A stretch of 64,000 bases of DNA from Chryseobacterium ginsenosidimutans (GTDB taxonomy: Bacteria > Bacteroidota > Bacteroidia > Flavobacteriales > Weeksellaceae). Shown here one piece after another: positions 46,531-56,812 of this stretch. The first letter of the stretch is position 1. The number at the start of each line of letters is the position of its first letter. Made by a program: the position numbers and the translations under genes. Where the stretch lies: positions 2,852,001 to 2,916,000 of the forward strand of contig NZ_JANUCO010000001.1 of assembly GCF_024807225.1 (NCBI RefSeq), in the 5' to 3' direction. Under the pieces are notes generated by a model that was not told the DNA's origin, ran no database searches, and saw nothing but the letters and a program-made list of their open reading frames with translations.

Positions 46531-47799
46531 TTAATGCTCACTCGTATCCTTTTTCGGTCTCAAAATCAATCTGATGGAAGGATTATTAGTAATAAATAAT
46601 CTCAACCAAGTAAAAGCTAAACGAACTTTACTTCTGAACCCAACCAAAGGAATAATATGGATAAAAAGCCACGTCAGCCAAGCCAAAAATCCTTTAAATG
46701 AAAACTTCGGAAGATCCACCACTGCATTGAATTTCGAAATAATTGCCATACTTCCTTTATCATTATATTTAAAAGGATTCAAAACTTTTTCTTCTTCAAT
46801 TCTTTTAAAATTTTCACCTAAATTATTCGCATGCTGAATCGCAACCTGCGCCAATTGCGGATGCCCTTTCGGATATTTTTCTTCGGTAAGCTGTAACGCA
46901 ATATCTCCCAAAGCATAAATATTTTTCGTCCCCTCAACTTTATTATAAGAATCTACCAACAATCTTCTGCCTTTTCCCACACTTTCTTCAGGAATTCCGG
47001 GAACTTCACGACCGATTACTCCGGAAGTCCAGATCAGTGTTTCGGTCTCAATAGTTTTTCCATCTGCCAAAATAACTTTTCCATCAACATAATCTTTTAC
47101 GGCAACATTTAAAATAATCTTTACGCCCAATTTTTTAAGCTTATTATAAGCCGCTTCCTGAGCCAGTTTACTCATTGGAGAAAGCAGAGTGGGTAATGCG
47201 TCGATTAAGTAAATATTTGAAAGACTGAGCTTAATTTCTCGATATTCTTTTTCGGCAATATACGTTCCCATTTCAGCGATCATTCCGGCAAGTTCCACTC
47301 CGGTTGGTCCACCTCCTGCAATGACGATATTCTGTAATTTTTGGGCTTCTTTTATGTCTTTATTTCGAGCGGCTTCTTCGAGATTCAACAACATATAATT
47401 CCTTAAATAAAGCGCTTCTTCAATAGTTTTCATGGGAAGCGAACATCGCTGAACATTTTCCATTCCGAAAAAATTAGACTCTGTTCCCAATGCCAAAACC
47501 AAATAATCATATTGAAGATTTCCCGTATCTGTTTCAAGAGAATTGCTTTCAGGATTAACTTTTACTAAACTTCCCATATGGAAATTCACATTTTTATAAT
47601 TCGAAAACAGTCTTCTAAAGGGATAACTGATATTTGAAGCCTCAATAAAAGACGTGGCAACCTGATAAATAAGCGGCGGAAAAAAGTGGTAATTATTCTT
47701 ATCAACCAGCGTGATCCGAAATCTTTTGTCGTTTACCAAAGACTTTACCAGATTGATTCCGGCAAAACCTCCACCTACGATGACGATGTGCTTTTTCAT
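46531..47799 (-). CDS. Type II NADH dehydrogenase-like FAD oxidoreductase
   Basis: A 422-residue flavoprotein. HIVIVGGGFAGINLVKSL binds FAD, NIVIAGGGPTGVELAGMIAEM binds NADH, and NIYALGDIALQ closes the FAD site. This is the NDH-2 arrangement (non-pumping NADH:menaquinone oxidoreductase). The C-terminal region, FKGFLAWLTWLFIHIIPLVGFRSKVRLAFTW in part, has amphipathic and hydrophobic helices for membrane attachment. It would feed electrons into the menaquinone pool. It stands alone in the minus strand. Confidence 0.92.
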   Translation of the reverse strand: MKKHIVIVGGGFAGINLVKSLVNDKRFRITLVDKNNYHFFPPLIYQVATSFIEASNISYPFRRLFSNYKNVNFHMGSLVKVNPESNSLETDTGNLQYDYLVLALGTESNFFGMENVQRCSLPMKTIEEALYLRNYMLLNLEEAARNKDIKEAQKLQNIVIAGGGPTGVELAGMIAEMGTYIAEKEYREIKLSLSNIYLIDALPTLLSPMSKLAQEAAYNKLKKLGVKIILNVAVKDYVDGKVILADGKTIETETLIWTSGVIGREVPGIPEESVGKGRRLLVDSYNKVEGTKNIYALGDIALQLTEEKYPKGHPQLAQVAIQHANNLGENFKRIEEEKVLNPFKYNDKGSMAIISKFNAVVDLPKFSFKGFLAWLTWLFIHIIPLVGFRSKVRLAFTWLRLFITNNPSIRLILRPKKDTSEH

Positions 47800-48216
47800 A
47801 TTTCATTGATATTGAAGTGGTCATAAAACTGATTCAAGAATAAAGCCAAAAGAAGAAAAGTGATGTTAAATTATAGGTCGGAAATAATTTAAAATTAAGA
47901 ATTTGTTTAAACTTTTAATATAAATTCTCTGCACGATGTTTGTATTCGGAATAAACTTGATTGAATACAATTCAGACCTCTCAAATTGGGAAGCTGAAAT
48001 TATTATTTCAATTTAAAACTTAAGGTTAAAAAAAACTTAAATAAAAATTAAAGTCGTAAACATCGATTATCATTGATATTTCTTTAAAAAATCAATCTAA
48101 GAAACATTAAAACAACATATCCAATTAAATCTTTTTAATTTTTTTTTAAGGAAATGTTAAATATTTTGTCATGTAATGTTATCTGTATGTTAACGCACTT
48201 CAAATGCACTTCGAAA
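47800..48216. other. Intergenic region between divergent genes
   Basis: An AT-rich gap of about 420 bases. No small gene, hairpin or repeat block was recognised, apart from the promoter element of the TonB-type gene at its right end. Confidence 0.4.
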
Positions 48217-48224
48217 TAATTTTG
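48217..48224 (+). promoter_or_regulatory. Bacteroidota -7 promoter element for the TonB-type gene
   Basis: TAATTTTG matches TAnnTTTG, 25 bases before the ATG. Confidence 0.5.
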
Positions 48225-48249
48225 CCATACAATTTTGAAGTATAAAAAA

Positions 48250-51200
48250 ATGAAAAAAATAATCTGTGCTATTGCATTATTATCTTTCAGTCTTGCCTTC
48301 TCGCAGGAAACCAGCTCTAAAATTTTCGGAAGATTAAGAGGAACAAATTCCGAAATGACCATTAAAGTAATTCACGTCCCGACAAACAGCAGTTTTGAAA
48401 CGAAAAGTAACAAAAACGGACAATTCAGTTTAGACAATTTACAACCAGGCGGACCTTACACTATTGAAGTAATGGATGGTTCTAATGTGGTATATTCTAA
48501 CACGAATGTACAGCTATCACTGGGAAATAACGATCTTCCTACGGTAGAAGTCGGCAACAAAGAAAAGGTAATTGATGAAGTAAAACTGACTTCCAAAAGA
48601 ACAACCGCTGCAAAATTCGGGGTGGGAATCAGTCAGGCGCAGATTTCTGGACTTCCGAACATCAACAGAGGAATTCAGGATGTTACAAAACTAGTTCCTC
48701 AAAGCGCCAACAATTCTTTTAACGGAACAAATTTCAGATATAATAACGTTACGATCGACGGTTCTATTAACAATGATGCGATTGGATTTAGCCCATCTTT
48801 AGGCGGACAAACGGGAACTTCAGGAATGCCGGGAAGCAGTACGCGTTCGAATTCCATTAGTTTGGATGCCATTCAGGACGTGCAGGTTTATATCGCTCCT
48901 TATGACGTAAAATTAGGAAATTTCTTAGGCGGAAGTATCAATGCCGTAACAAGAAGCGGAAGTAATAATACAGAAGGGTCTTTGTATATGTACGGAAGAA
49001 ATGCTTCTATCACAGGAAATAACAGAATTGGTGACAACTCGAAAATGCCAAGTTCTTTTGAAGATTTTATCTACGGTGGAAGAGTGGGATTACCTATCAT
49101 AAAAGATAAACTGTTCTTATTCAGCAACATTGAATATACAAAAAGAACGGATCCTGTTTTCTACAACGCCGGAGATCAGGGCGCTTTGGTAAGCCATGAC
49201 GTTGCTCAGCAAATTTCTGATTTTGTAAGAAATAAATATGGCTTCAATGTCGGAAGCTTCGATCAGTACAATAATTTCTCGGAAAGTGGTAAACTTTTCA
49301 ATAAATTAGACTGGAAAATTAATGATAAAAATACGTTATCCATTAAAAACAATACAGTTTTTTCACAAGCTTCAAACCTGGAAAGAGACGGTGCAAACTT
49401 CCGTTTTTCCGTTATGGATTTTGTTCAGAAAAATACTTCTTCTACAACAACATTAGAATTGAAAAGCCGTTTTAATGATAAATGGAATAATAATGTCATT
49501 TTAGGATATTCATCCATCCACGATTACAGAGATCCGACTTCTCAAAATGCGATGTTCCCGCAGGTTGAAATTGCTTACAACGGAGGAACAATTTTGCTAG
49601 GAAACGACAGGGAAGCAACTGTTTTCAACATGAAACAGAAAACCTTTGAAATTACAGATAACTTAACGTACAAAGCCGGTCACCACACGTTTTTACTGGG
49701 AACTCACAATGAATTATATAACATCGATTATGGTTTCGTAAACGCTCTTAACGGAAGAATTTCTTATAAAAGCTTAAATGATTTTTATAACGCAAATCCG
49801 GCAAGAATCCGTGGAAACTTATCCTTTCAATGGGGAAAGCAGAGAAGATATTTTTAATAATCCTTATGCTCAGTATAAAGTTAATTTGTTATCTGCCTAT
49901 TTCCAGGACGAGATCAATTGGGGAAGATTGAGACTGACTCCGGGAGTGAGAGTAGACTATACCGATTTACCAAACAAACCGCTTTTAAGTCCGGCTGTGA
50001 ACAATTCTCCGGCAGATCCGAACTATGGAAATACCTATACTTACACGCCTTTAAGCCAATTAACAAACAATTATCTTAATAAACCTACTATTTCTCCAAG
50101 ATTAGGATTCAATTTAGATCTTACGCAGGATAGATCGCTTGTCATGAGAGGAGGATCGGGGATTTTTGTGGGAAGGATTCCTTTTGCATGGTTGGGTTAT
50201 GCATATTATAATGATGGAGTTGGTTTCGGAAGTTACGATTACAATGCTCCGACGGCGGCTCAATTGGCAGCAAACGGAGATCCTTTAACAAGTGGAAATT
50301 TCCCGAAATGGCAGAATTCTTCAAAGGTTCAGGTAGATTTAATTGATAATAATTTCAAAATGCCGAGAGTCTGGAGAAGTTCATTAGCTTTCGATTATAC
50401 GGTTTCAGGATATAAATTGACATTAGAAGGAATTTATACGAAAGTTTTGTATGATTTAGAATTTCAACAGGTTAATAAAACGGATAATGTGACGTATTTC
50501 AGTTATGATGCCAACCACGAAATGCCGATCTACACGACAAATATCAACAGTAACTTCTCGAATGCTTACATGCTTTCCAACACAAAACAGGGATACAGAT
50601 ATAATTTGACGGCACAACTTCAGAAGTCATATAATTTTGGATTAAATTTCTTCGTTGCCTACACTTACGGAGACGCAAAAGATATCACAAACGGTATCAG
50701 AAACTCAATGGAAAGTAACTGGCAAATGAACCAGTCTTTAACACCGAATAATCCTCAGTTAACGACTTCCAACTTTGCGATTAAAAACAGAGTCGTTGCG
50801 AATGTAGGATATTCTTTACCACTTTCTCAGTCTAACAGATTGTCTGCGAATGTTTATTTTAATGCACAATCCGGAAATCCTTTCTCTTGGGGATTTGTGA
50901 ACAGTACGATTGCTAATACAGGACAGGCTGCAGGTTTGGCGTATATCTTTAAAGATGCTGCAGAAGCTACAAAATACATTGCTCCGATAAAAGACGGTTC
51001 AGGAAATATTCTGGTAAGTACGGCTCAACAGGTTGCAGATTATGAAAAATTTGTCAACAGTAATGAATATTTAAGCAGCAGAAGAGGGAAATTTACCGAA
51101 AGAAACGGAGATTTTACTCCTTGGAATATTCAGGCGGATTTCAGAATTATGGATGAAATAAGATTAAGTCAAAAATCAAAAAATACCCTTCAGATTTCAT

Positions 51201-51436
51201 TAAGCATCATCAATTTGACTAATTTATTAAACAAAGAGTGGGGAAAAGTGTATTTCGTACCGAATACCTTCAACTCTACGGCAAGTGTAGGTTTAACAAA
51301 AGTCGGAAATGTTGCAGCAGGACAGCCTTCTGCAGGAGATCCTACTTACAATTTTACAACTCCGGGATTGCCTTATACGATCGATCAATTTGCATCAAGA
51401 TTCCAGGCACAGCTGGGAATTCGATATAATTTTTAA
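48250..51436 (+). pseudogene. Large TonB-dependent receptor-like (OmpA/Oar-type) protein, interrupted by a single-base frameshift
   Basis: Two overlapping frames give one outer-membrane protein of about 1061 residues. It has a signal peptide (MKKIICAIALLSFSLAFSQ), a carboxypeptidase-regulatory-like domain (KIFGRLRGTNSEMTIKV), a plug (GLPNINRGIQDVTKLVPQ, VYIAPYDVKLGNFLGGSIN) and a large barrel ending FQAQLGIRYNF. This is the Oar-like TonB receptor group. At 49815-49817 the sequence reads CGTGGAAACTTATCC; without one A the frames join as ARIRGTYPFNGESRED. The 3' part is intact over 540 residues, which argues against old decay. Confidence 0.88.
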
Positions 51437-51474
51437 TTAATATTTACAATAGATTTATTAGATTCTTTCAAGGT

Positions 51475-51508
51475 GAGGTCCGGATATTCTTTCCGGACTT
51501 CTTTTTTC
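51475..51508 (+). terminator. Terminator after the TonB-type gene
   Basis: GAGGTCCGGA and TCCGGACTTC pair with one G-T and are followed by T residues. Confidence 0.7.
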
Positions 51509-51543
51509 GTTAATTATATAACTATGCACTTAGTTATATTTAT

Positions 51544-51551
51544 TATATTTG
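51544..51551 (+). promoter_or_regulatory. Bacteroidota -7 promoter element for the OmpH-like gene
   Basis: TATATTTG matches TAnnTTTG, 43 bases before the ATG. Confidence 0.45.
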
Positions 51552-51594
51552 CTGACTTTTAAAACAGATAAAAATTTAAAAATAAATAATTAAG

Positions 51595-52152
51595 ATGAAA
51601 AAGTTAATTACAACATTTTCTTTAGTTGCAGGGCTTTTCCTTGCTTCAAACCTAGTAAATGCACAGCAGAAAATAGGTCACGTAAATTCTGACGACGTTT
51701 TCAACAACCTTCCGGAAGCGAAAACTGCAGAAGCATCTTTGGATACTTTTACAAAAACTAAGCAAACTGAAATTGAAAAGTTGATCACCACTTACCAGAC
51801 TAAGTTAAAAGCTGCTCAGGATAAGGAAAAAACAATCAGTGAGGCTAATAAAGAAGCTGTAGTTAAAGAATTGACGGCTGCACAAACAGAATTACAGACT
51901 TTAGGGAAAGACATCGAAGCTGCAAGAACAAAAGCTGCACAAGATGTTTCTAAAAAACAATCTGAATTATTCATGCCTATTCAGCAAAAAGTAGCAGCTA
52001 TGATTTCTACTGTAGCAAAAGAAAAAGGATTGGCTTATGTGTTTGACGTATCTACTTCACAGGGAAACAACAACATCGCTTATATGGATGGTGGAGAAGA
52101 TATTACCCCAACTGTAAAGTCTAAATTGGGAGCTACAACACCAAAAAAATAA
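51595..52152 (+). CDS. OmpH/Skp-like periplasmic chaperone
   Basis: A 185-residue protein with a signal peptide (MKKLITTFSLVAGLFLASNLVNAQ in part). KIGHVNSDDVFNNLPEA is the typical opening of OmpH family proteins, followed by a long charged coiled coil (about 45-125, rich in K, E, A and Q) and the conserved IQQKVAAMISTVAKEKGLAYVFD end. Skp-type trimers hold unfolded outer-membrane proteins with their coiled-coil arms. It stands alone with its own terminator. Confidence 0.9.
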   Translation: MKKLITTFSLVAGLFLASNLVNAQQKIGHVNSDDVFNNLPEAKTAEASLDTFTKTKQTEIEKLITTYQTKLKAAQDKEKTISEANKEAVVKELTAAQTELQTLGKDIEAARTKAAQDVSKKQSELFMPIQQKVAAMISTVAKEKGLAYVFDVSTSQGNNNIAYMDGGEDITPTVKSKLGATTPKK

Positions 52153-52173
52153 CCCAATACCAACATAAAATAG

Positions 52174-52203
52174 AAAGTCCGGAATCATTTTCCGGACTTT
52201 TTT
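52174..52203 (+). terminator. Terminator after the OmpH-like gene
   Basis: AAAGTCCGGAA and TTCCGGACTTT form a perfect 11-base stem followed by T residues. Confidence 0.8.
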
Positions 52204-52650
52204 GCGTTTTGGTTAAGAATGGTTTAAGAACTTTTATTTTTACCGCAAAAGGGACAAAAGATTAACCCATTAGATATTTTAAGTTCATTATTACACTGCA
52301 AATAAGAACACATTAGTTTTTAAAAATTTTTGATTTTTATTCTTTTTATCAACTTTTGTTTTCTAAATAAATGAAATTTAAACATGTTTGTATATTATTT
52401 ACGCAAAACCCGAAAGCGTCTTTAGCTGAGTGAAACGCCCTTGCGAACGAAAATATTTTAAGTTGAATTAAAAAAAATCTTTGCGATTATTGCGTTTAAA
52501 ACACATGAGATTTTCTAATCCCGAATTAAACAAATTAAAACACACCACGTAATTCTGTGCTAAAATTTCGCTAAAATGAGCTAAACTTTAAAGGGCTTAT
52601 CGAAATACATTTGTCATATCAAAATCAAACAAAAATTTAAAAATAACATT
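52204..52650. other. Intergenic region with repeat fragments
   Basis: It contains a copy of the 24-base GCTGAGTG...GCGAAC motif (52425-52448, one mismatch) and a short family C-like piece near 52245. No small gene was recognised. Confidence 0.45.
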
Positions 52651-53475
52651 ATGGCAAAAACAGTTTTTATTACAGGTGCATCAAGAGGTTTCGGAAAATT
52701 ATGGGCAGAAGCTTTCTTAAAAAGAGGCGATAAAGTAGCTGCTTCCGCAAGAAATATTTCAGCGTTGGATGATCTTGTAGAAAAATATGGTGACAATATT
52801 CTTCCGGTTCAGTTGGATGTAACCAAAAAAGATGATGTAAAAAATGCAGTTGAAACAATAAAAAATCATTTCGGAAGCATTGATGTTCTTATCAATAACG
52901 CGGGTTACGGGCTTTTCGGAACCGTTGAAGAAACTACAGAAGAACAGGCAAGAGCTCAGATGGAAACCAATTTCTTCGGATTATTATGGGTAACACAAGC
53001 GGTACTTCCGGTGATGAGAGCTCAAAAAAGCGGACATATCATTCAGGTTTCAAGCTTCTTGGGAATTACTACACTTCCGATGTTAGGTTTATATAACGCA
53101 TCAAAATTCGCAGTTGAAGGTTTAAGTGAAACCATTGCAACAGAAGTGGCACATTTAGGAATAAAATTCACATTGATAGAACCTAACGGATTCTCAACGG
53201 AATGGGCAGGAAGTTCTGCAGTACAGACCACATCCGATATCGCAGATTATAATCCTGTGCGTGAAGGTTTTGCGGAAGGAACAAACAGTTCTGATATTTG
53301 GGGAGATCCAAACGCAACGGTAGAACCGATTTTACAAGTTGTAGACAGCGAAAACCCACCATTAAGATTATTATTCGGAAAAGTTGCTTATCACTCAATT
53401 AATGACGTTTACACCAACCGATTGAAAGAAATCGAAGAATGGAAAGACGTAAGCATCGCGGCTCACGGTCATTAA
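52651..53475 (+). CDS. SDR family oxidoreductase
   Basis: A 274-residue classical short-chain dehydrogenase. The cofactor motif is TGASRGFGKLWAEAF, with NNAGYGLFG, catalytic serine in VSSFLGI and YNASKFAVEGLSE as the YxxxK motif. It resembles the group of SDRs with a C-terminal extension (IKFTLIEPNGFSTEW, DPNATVEPILQVVDS) acting on retinol-like or hydroxysteroid substrates. An AraC gene follows 85 bases downstream on the same strand. The substrate is unknown. Confidence 0.92.
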   Translation: MAKTVFITGASRGFGKLWAEAFLKRGDKVAASARNISALDDLVEKYGDNILPVQLDVTKKDDVKNAVETIKNHFGSIDVLINNAGYGLFGTVEETTEEQARAQMETNFFGLLWVTQAVLPVMRAQKSGHIIQVSSFLGITTLPMLGLYNASKFAVEGLSETIATEVAHLGIKFTLIEPNGFSTEWAGSSAVQTTSDIADYNPVREGFAEGTNSSDIWGDPNATVEPILQVVDSENPPLRLLFGKVAYHSINDVYTNRLKEIEEWKDVSIAAHGH

Positions 53476-53530
53476 TCTTTACTATAGATTTTAATCATAA
53501 CATTTTGAGCGTAAAGTAAATTTTATCCGC

Positions 53531-53538
53531 TAATTTTG
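53531..53538 (+). promoter_or_regulatory. Bacteroidota -7 promoter element for the AraC gene
   Basis: TAATTTTG matches TAnnTTTG, 22 bases before the ATG. Confidence 0.45.
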
Positions 53539-53560
53539 AAACTTCAAACAAAAAATTCTC

Positions 53561-54451
53561 ATGAAACATTATAAAACCATTACCGAGCTTCATGCAGGAA
53601 ATCTTTGGGATGCCCCTCAGAATCCACTTTTCGGGATGGTCGGTTGTCTTTCTACCTGTACTTTGGGAAATCAGAAATTCACAACGAACAGTTATATTAT
53701 CGCCTTTAAAAAGATAAGATCCGGGATTTTCATGTACGGAAAAACACCTTACGATCATGATAACGGCTGTATGTTTTTCACAAAACCAAGACAAGTGATT
53801 GAAATGAAGGATCTTGAGTTTGAAGAAAACGGTTTTATGCTCATGATTGATCCTGATTATCTGAATGGTCATGAATTATTCAAATCCATCGATCAGCACG
53901 GATTTTTTGATTATGAAGTGACAGAAGCGATTCATCTTTCGCCAAAAGAAGAGCAGATTATTAGAGAACTTCACGACAAAATTGAGAACGAATATTTCAA
54001 TAATCCTGATGAATACAGCCGTGAGATTATTTTGAGCCACGTTTCATCCATTTTACAATATTCTCAGCGTTTTTATAAAAGACAATTTATTGATCGCGCT
54101 CAGATATCGGGAAAAACGACCTCAAAATTCAATGACCTCTTAAAAAAATATACCCAAGAAGGTAATTTAGAAAAAATAGGACTTCCTAATGTAGGTTATA
54201 TTGCAGAACAACTGGCAATTTCACCTCGTTACTTAAGTGATTTATTGAAGCAGGAATCCGGAAAAACAGCCATCGAACTTATTCATATCTTTTTAATTTC
54301 CGAAGCTAAAAATTTATTGAGAATCGGAGAAAAAGGAATAACTGAAATCGCCTACGAACTGGGATTCGAAAACTCTTCCTATTTCACACGTCTTTTTAAA
54401 AAACAAACCGGAATGAAACCTTTAGAATTCAGAAAAACGAGTTTGAATTAA
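53561..54451 (+). CDS. AraC family transcriptional regulator
   Basis: A 296-residue regulator with the AraC double helix-turn-helix at the C-terminus (ITEIAYELGFENSSYFTRLFKKQTGMKPLEFR, in part) and an N-terminal degenerate cupin (IRSGIFMYGKTPYDHDNGCMFFTKPRQV). It resembles the regulator at 32937. It lies behind an SDR gene and could regulate it, a common arrangement for such regulators in Chryseobacterium-type genomes. The ligand is unknown. Confidence 0.9.
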   Translation: MKHYKTITELHAGNLWDAPQNPLFGMVGCLSTCTLGNQKFTTNSYIIAFKKIRSGIFMYGKTPYDHDNGCMFFTKPRQVIEMKDLEFEENGFMLMIDPDYLNGHELFKSIDQHGFFDYEVTEAIHLSPKEEQIIRELHDKIENEYFNNPDEYSREIILSHVSSILQYSQRFYKRQFIDRAQISGKTTSKFNDLLKKYTQEGNLEKIGLPNVGYIAEQLAISPRYLSDLLKQESGKTAIELIHIFLISEAKNLLRIGEKGITEIAYELGFENSSYFTRLFKKQTGMKPLEFRKTSLN

Positions 54452-54469
54452 ATCTAATTTTTATTATTG

Positions 54470-54505
54470 AATCTCCTGTAAGAAAGTGCAGGAGATTTTT
54501 TTTGA
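54470..54505 (+). terminator. Terminator after the AraC gene
   Basis: AATCTCCTG and CAGGAGATT form a 9-base stem followed by eight T. Confidence 0.75.
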
Positions 54506-54583
54506 TGTTCCCACAGATTTCACAGATCATTATCGAAAGAAAAAAATGAGCAAAATCAGCGAGAGTTTAAAGTAATAAAACTT

Positions 54584-54625
54584 AACCGCAAAAGAAGCAA
54601 AAGATATTATTGATTGGTTACCATT
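54584..54625. repeat. Family C intergenic repeat fragment
   Basis: The block starting AACCGCAAAAGAAGCAAAAG is related to those at 34031 and 62896. It lies in an otherwise empty gap. Confidence 0.4.
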
Positions 54626-54712
54626 TTCAAAATATATAAACAAAAAAAGCTGGAAATTAAGAATGTATGTTTTCCCATTTCCAGCTCTCTATCTTCAGTT
54701 TTTTACATTGAT

Positions 54713-54883
54713 CTAATCTAAGGGTTTTCGACCTGATATAAGATTATAAAGTACCACAATGATTGCAATTACAAGCAATACGTGAACTAAATATCCCGTA
54801 CTCATTCCCGGTACGATACCCAACATTCCTAAAAGCCATACTACAATACAAATGACTGCGACTAACCATAATATACTTCTCAT
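54713..54883 (-). CDS. lmo0937-like small membrane protein
   Basis: A 56-residue protein, MRSILWLVAVICIVVWLLGM at the start, with two hydrophobic helices (about 3-24 and 30-49) separated by the VPGMSTG turn and ending NLISGRKPLD. This layout and the closing segment match the lmo0937 family of small two-helix membrane proteins, which are often stress-induced. It is a complete ATG-to-TAG frame in a gap between an AraC gene and a HAD gene. The function is unknown. Confidence 0.8.
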   Translation of the reverse strand: MRSILWLVAVICIVVWLLGMLGIVPGMSTGYLVHVLLVIAIIVVLYNLISGRKPLD

Positions 54884-55009
54884 GACTAAATATTTTTAAG
54901 TGATTTGATTTATTATATACACATACTGTGCCTTTTTATATATTATCTCCTAAAAATAGATACCACAAATTCAATTATGTTTAAAATTTTATAGTTTAAA
55001 GGCTTAAAA

Positions 55010-55819
55010 TTAAAGAATTCCGAAATGAGTTAAAGCCAGTTCAATTCCATGATTATCAACTTCTTCGGTTACAAAATCTGCAATTTCTTTTAAGTTATCA
55101 TTGGCATTTCCCATTGCTACACCGATTTTTGTAAATTTTAACATCGTAATATCATTTCCACCGTCACCAAAAGACATCGTTTCCGAAACATCAATTCCGA
55201 AATGGTTACAGAAATTTTCAACACCGTTTTGCTTGCTTATTCCTCCGGGATTCACGTCTGCGAAAAGAGGAGTCCATCTTGAAGAAGTAGAATTGGGCAT
55301 TACATTTTCCATAAAAGATTTCTCTTTGTCCGGACCGAGAAAAATATTCGCCTGAAGCACATTTTCAATATCAACATTTTCCCTGTCAAGAACCGGTGGA
55401 ACAGGAAGATTCACGTGAGAATACATTCCGACAACTTCTGGAGTTGCATCGTTGATCTCAACTTTATCTTCGTACATTAATGAAAAACTTAAAGGAAAAT
55501 CCTGAGAATAATTAACCAATTTCTGAATATCTGCAGAATCAATGGCTTGTTTAAACATCAATTTTCCGTCTGCTGTCACGCAATAACCTCCGTTGAAGGT
55601 AATAAATCCGTCGAAAGTTATATGTTTAATATGATCGAGAGAATTAATGGAACGACCTGTTGCCACAATCACTTTGATTCCTTTTTCACGAAGTTTTTTA
55701 ATAGCTTCTATTGTAGATTCGGGGATTTTATTGGTTTTAAAACTAATTAATGTGCCATCAACATCGAAAAATACGGCTTTAATTTTTGTGGGAATTTCAG
55801 TATTTAAAGTATTCATCAT
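55010..55819 (-). CDS. Cof-type HAD-IIB sugar/nucleotide phosphatase
   Basis: A 269-residue HAD hydrolase. Motif I is FFDVDGTLIS with both catalytic aspartates, motif II is VATGRS, and the motif IV region is FGDGGNDITMLKF. The Cof/HAD-IIB cap lies in the middle. Members dephosphorylate sugar phosphates, FMN or PLP. It uses magnesium and acts in the cytoplasm. The start MMNTLNTEIPTKIKAVFFDVD could also be the second methionine. The substrate is unknown. Confidence 0.9.
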   Translation of the reverse strand: MMNTLNTEIPTKIKAVFFDVDGTLISFKTNKIPESTIEAIKKLREKGIKVIVATGRSINSLDHIKHITFDGFITFNGGYCVTADGKLMFKQAIDSADIQKLVNYSQDFPLSFSLMYEDKVEINDATPEVVGMYSHVNLPVPPVLDRENVDIENVLQANIFLGPDKEKSFMENVMPNSTSSRWTPLFADVNPGGISKQNGVENFCNHFGIDVSETMSFGDGGNDITMLKFTKIGVAMGNANDNLKEIADFVTEEVDNHGIELALTHFGIL

Positions 55820-55936
55820 TAGAAATCGTTTTGAATAATATTAAATTATATAACAAAACTACAACAATAATATTTCCGATTAATTGTTTAACCTTTTATT
55901 TAATTATTAAATTTGATTTAATTCTTCAACGCTCCT

Positions 55937-56768
55937 ATGAAACCAAAAAACATTATCCATCAAGAATTTGAACCGCCGGAAGAAACTGCGCGATTCCATT
56001 AAATGTTTTTGGTACAACAAATCGGATTTTGGAGAATCAGAAACCGATTTTGAAGTCATTCCCGACGGTTATGCGGAAATTATTTTCCATTTCGGAAACG
56101 GTTGCAGCATCTCTCATCATGGAGTTTTGCAGCAATTACCTTCGCCTTTTATTGTGGGTTTACTCAATCAGCCAGTTCATTTTTACACGAAACAAAACTT
56201 CGAAATTATTGCTGTAAGGTGTTTTCCGTGGACGGTTTTCGATTTACTCGGATTATCATCCAATAAAAACAGCGTACATACTTTTGAACATCCTATTGCA
56301 GAACTTCAACCTTTATTAAATAATTACATTAAAAATAATAACATAAAAGACGCAATTGATTTAGTAAAACAGTATTTTCTGAATATCCATAGTGAAATTT
56401 CAACCGACAGTTTATTATTTAAAGCAGGAACCGCCATGAGAAAAGCCAATGGAAGTATTCCCGTCCATCAGGTTGCAGATGCTGCTCATTCAACAGTTCG
56501 AACGTTGGAACGAAAGTTCAAGCAATCTTCCGGTCATACCGTAAAAGATGTTTCCGGTCTGATGCGTTTTGAGCAGGTTCGAAATACATTATGGCTTCAT
56601 CCGGATTCCAATATTGCTGAATTGGCGATTGATTCAGGCTATACAGATCAGGCTCATTTAAGCAAAGAATTTAAAAAATACAGCGGAACAACGCCTGCAA
56701 AATTTGCTAAAAAAGCAAAAACGGAACAAATTGTCAACATTGATTTTGTCGCATTTCTACAATCCTAA
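55937..56768 (+). pseudogene. AraC family regulator, interrupted by a single-base frameshift near its start
   Basis: The first frame starts with an ATG and reads MKPKNIIHQEFEPPEE; the second continues LRDSIKCFWYNKSDFGESE to the stop. Joined, the protein has about 276 residues: an N-terminal sensor domain (DFEVIPDGYAEIIFHFGNG, IVGLLNQPVHFYT) and a C-terminal AraC helix-turn-helix (SNIAELAIDSGYTDQAHLSKEF). At 55983-55985 the sequence reads GGAAGAAACTGCGCG; one A fewer restores EELRDSIK. The long frame alone has only a TTG start and lacks the first residues. It precedes the Tet(X)-like gene by 44 bases. Confidence 0.82.
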
Positions 56769-56812
56769 ATCAATTGTATTTCAGAATTTTGTGGTCAAAT
56801 TAATACATTAAA

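Noticed and set aside
17599..56768. Programmed ribosomal frameshifting as the explanation of the five broken genes
   Set aside because: In the PLP gene the coding strand has GGTTTCTC, not GAAAC, so the mRNA context differs; there is no slippery heptamer or stimulatory structure in common, and the families are not known for recoding.
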